From an uncultured Erysipelotrichaceae bacterium (GTDB lineage Bacteria > Bacillota_I > Bacilli_A > RFN20 > CAG-826): 5,507 nucleotides of DNA. This document shows positions 4,051 through 5,507 of the stretch, one piece after another. How positions within the stretch are numbered: the first letter of the stretch is position 1; each line of letters starts with the position of its first letter. The notes under the pieces were generated by a model. It was not told the origin of the DNA and searched no databases. It worked only from the letters and a program-made list of their open reading frames with translations. The stretch is from positions 1-5,507 of the forward strand of contig CADCDV010000044.1 in NCBI GenBank assembly GCA_902800255.1, read 5' to 3'. The position numbers were made by a program, and so were the translations under genes.

Positions 4051-5507
4051 AACTTAATCCAAGTGAGATAAGCTCTCTTATCAAGGAACAGATCAAGGGA
4101 TATGAGAACCTTGTTGAGAGCAGCGATGTAGGCACAGTCATCGCAGTCGGCGATGGCATCGCGACCATCTACGGTCTAAAGAACGCCATGCTCGGCGAGC
4201 TTCTTCTTTTCCCTAATGACGTCTATGGCATGGTCATGAACCTCAACCTCGATGATGTCGGCGCCGTCCTTTTAGGAAGCGATAGAGCCATCAAAGAAGG
4301 TGACACCGTCAAACGCACCCACAAGGTCGTTGAGGTCCCAGTAGGGGATGGACTCCTTGGAAGAGTCGTCTCTCCATTAGGCCTTCCACTTGATGAAGCA
4401 GGACCAATATCCTATGCAAAAACGCGTCCAATTGAAAGAATTGCTCCTGGTGTCATGACGAGAAAATCCGTCAATACCCCTCTCGAAACCGGCATCAAAG
4501 CCATCGATTCCATGATTCCGATCGGCCGTGGTCAGCGTGAGCTCATCATCGGCGACCGTCAGACTGGCAAGACCTCCATTGCCATCGACACCATCGTGAA
4601 TCAGAAAGGCAAGAACGTTAAATGCGTCTATGTCGCGATTGGTCAGAAGAACTCAACCGTCGCCGGAATCGTCGCCAAACTCAAAGCCAGAGGCTGCTTC
4701 GATTACGTTACGGTCATTAACGCTAGTGCATCTGAGCCAGCCCCTCAGCAATACGTCGCCCCATTCGCCGGCATGGCTATGGCCGAGGAATGGATGGAAA
4801 ACGGTGAGGACGTCCTCATTGTTTTCGATGATTTAAGCAAGCACGCCGTCGCTTACCGCGCCCTCTCCCTTCTTTTAAGAAGAGCCCCAGGACGTGAAGC
4901 TTACCCAGGCGACATCTTCTATCTCCATAGCAGGCTCTTAGAGAGGGCTTGCAAACTCTCGAAGAATTACGGCGGTGGCTCCATCACCGCTTTACCAATC
5001 GTTGAGACCCAGGCTGGCGATATCAGCGCCTACATCCCAACGAATATCATCTCCATCACCGACGGACAGATCTTCCTCTTGAGCGACTTCTTTGCGTCTG
5101 GCCAGCGTCCTGCTGTCGATTCTGGCTTATCCGTCAGCCGTGTTGGAAGCAGCGCTCAGATCAAAGCCATGAAGCAAGTCGCCTCATCCCTTAAGATCGA
5201 GCTTGCCAACTACCGTGAGAACCTTAGCTTCTCGCAGTTTGGTTCCGATTTAGACGCCGAGACCAAGCGTATCCTCACGCATGGTGCCGTCGTCACCGAA
5301 GCCCTCAAGCAAGTCAACTGGGCCCCAATGAACATGATCCGCGAGATCATTGAGCTCTTCGCGGTCAATAGGAAGTTCCTTGATGACCTCCCTCTCACCG
5401 AGGTCAATCCTTTCCTTTCTGAGATGTATCAGTACATCGAGGATTCCCATAAGGAAATCATCAACGAACTCACCGAAAAGAAAGCCTTCAATGACGAGCT
5501 CACCGAG
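4047..5507 (+). CDS. atpA: F0F1 ATP synthase subunit alpha, 3' end missing
   Basis: Alpha subunit of the F1 head, which binds nucleotide at the non-catalytic sites and completes the catalytic sites of beta. The reading frame stays open for 487 codons to the window edge with no stop; the family is about 500-520 residues, so roughly 15-30 are missing. Domains are the N-terminal beta barrel (about 25-92), the nucleotide-binding domain (about 93-370) and the C-terminal helical domain (371 on). The Walker A motif is GDRQTGKTS (169-177) with K175 and T176. The Walker B strand is VLIVFDD (256-262), followed by LSKHA. The family signature PAVDSGLSVS is at 355-364, followed by R365, the arginine finger reaching into the beta site. 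GQK at 199-201 is also conserved. All key residues seem intact. The ATG start overlaps the atpH stop by 4 nt and has a good GGAGG site. The edge is a window cut, not a truncation. Confidence 0.97.
   Translation, partial: MKLNPSEISSLIKEQIKGYENLVESSDVGTVIAVGDGIATIYGLKNAMLGELLLFPNDVYGMVMNLNLDDVGAVLLGSDRAIKEGDTVKRTHKVVEVPVGDGLLGRVVSPLGLPLDEAGPISYAKTRPIERIAPGVMTRKSVNTPLETGIKAIDSMIPIGRGQRELIIGDRQTGKTSIAIDTIVNQKGKNVKCVYVAIGQKNSTVAGIVAKLKARGCFDYVTVINASASEPAPQQYVAPFAGMAMAEEWMENGEDVLIVFDDLSKHAVAYRALSLLLRRAPGREAYPGDIFYLHSRLLERACKLSKNYGGGSITALPIVETQAGDISAYIPTNIISITDGQIFLLSDFFASGQRPAVDSGLSVSRVGSSAQIKAMKQVASSLKIELANYRENLSFSQFGSDLDAETKRILTHGAVVTEALKQVNWAPMNMIREIIELFAVNRKFLDDLPLTEVNPFLSEMYQYIEDSHKEIINELTEKKAFNDELTE

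Larger units (their letters stand above)
1310..5507 (+). other. F-type ATP synthase (atp) operon, 5' part
   Basis: Six co-directional genes in the order atpI-like, atpB, atpE, atpF, atpH, atpA. Junctions are a 4-nt overlap (1741-1744), 34 nt, 17 nt, 9 nt and a 4-nt overlap (4047-4050). No hairpin with a T-tract was seen between them, so they are probably one transcript. The operon continues past the window edge; atpG, atpD and atpC are the expected next genes by comparison with the standard bacterial order. Confidence 0.93.

Noticed and set aside
1..5507. CRISPR arrays, tRNA or rRNA genes, insertion sequences, or a hidden defence system.
   Set aside because: No regularly spaced direct repeats, tRNA-like cloverleaf, transposase or terminal inverted repeats were seen; apart from the first gene the window is a housekeeping operon.

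Overview
The window holds the first part of an F-type ATP synthase operon, preceded by one unrelated, poorly characterised gene. All genes lie on the + strand. Gene order is an unknown gene (55-1197), a terminator, then atpI-like, atpB (a), atpE (c), atpF (b), atpH (delta) and atpA (alpha, cut by the window edge at 5507). atpG, atpD and atpC would be expected just downstream.

Organism: the order I-B-E-F-H-A, the Gram-positive-like Shine-Dalgarno sites (AAGGAGG before atpE, GGAGG before atpA) and the short intergenic gaps suggest a Bacillota or related Mollicutes-like lineage. Trp is written TGG throughout, and TGA ends atpI and atpH, so the code is standard and not that of Mycoplasma. Codon choice is distinctive: CTC/CTT for Leu with few CTG, CCA favoured for Pro, ATC for Ile. 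The F0 subunits are divergent, which fits an uncultured lineage, but I cannot place it further from sequence alone.

Region 1-1250: a 380-residue cytoplasmic protein with a weak resemblance to the DUF5677 family. It has no visible Shine-Dalgarno site and ends in a strong hairpin plus T7 terminator that separates it from the atp operon. Region 1251-1309: a -10-like TATACT is the best candidate for the atp operon promoter. Region 1310-5507: six tightly spaced genes, two of them joined by 4-nt start/stop overlaps (GTGA at atpI/atpB, ATGA at atpH/atpA). Spacing loosens only before atpE, where the strongest Shine-Dalgarno site lies, as expected for the multicopy c subunit.

Function: subunits a, b and c form the membrane sector, delta and b form the peripheral stalk, and alpha is part of the catalytic head. 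AtpI-like proteins assist assembly of the c ring. The most interesting point is the c subunit. It has a Glu in helix 1 (E25) at the place of the Na+-coordinating Gln of the Ilyobacter tartaricus c ring, together with E58-S59-T60 in helix 2. This is the layout of the 'two-carboxylate' Na+ rotor described for Fusobacterium nucleatum. A further acid, D57, sits next to the ion-binding E58. The operon therefore probably encodes a Na+-coupled, or Na+-capable, ATP synthase with an unusual rotor site.
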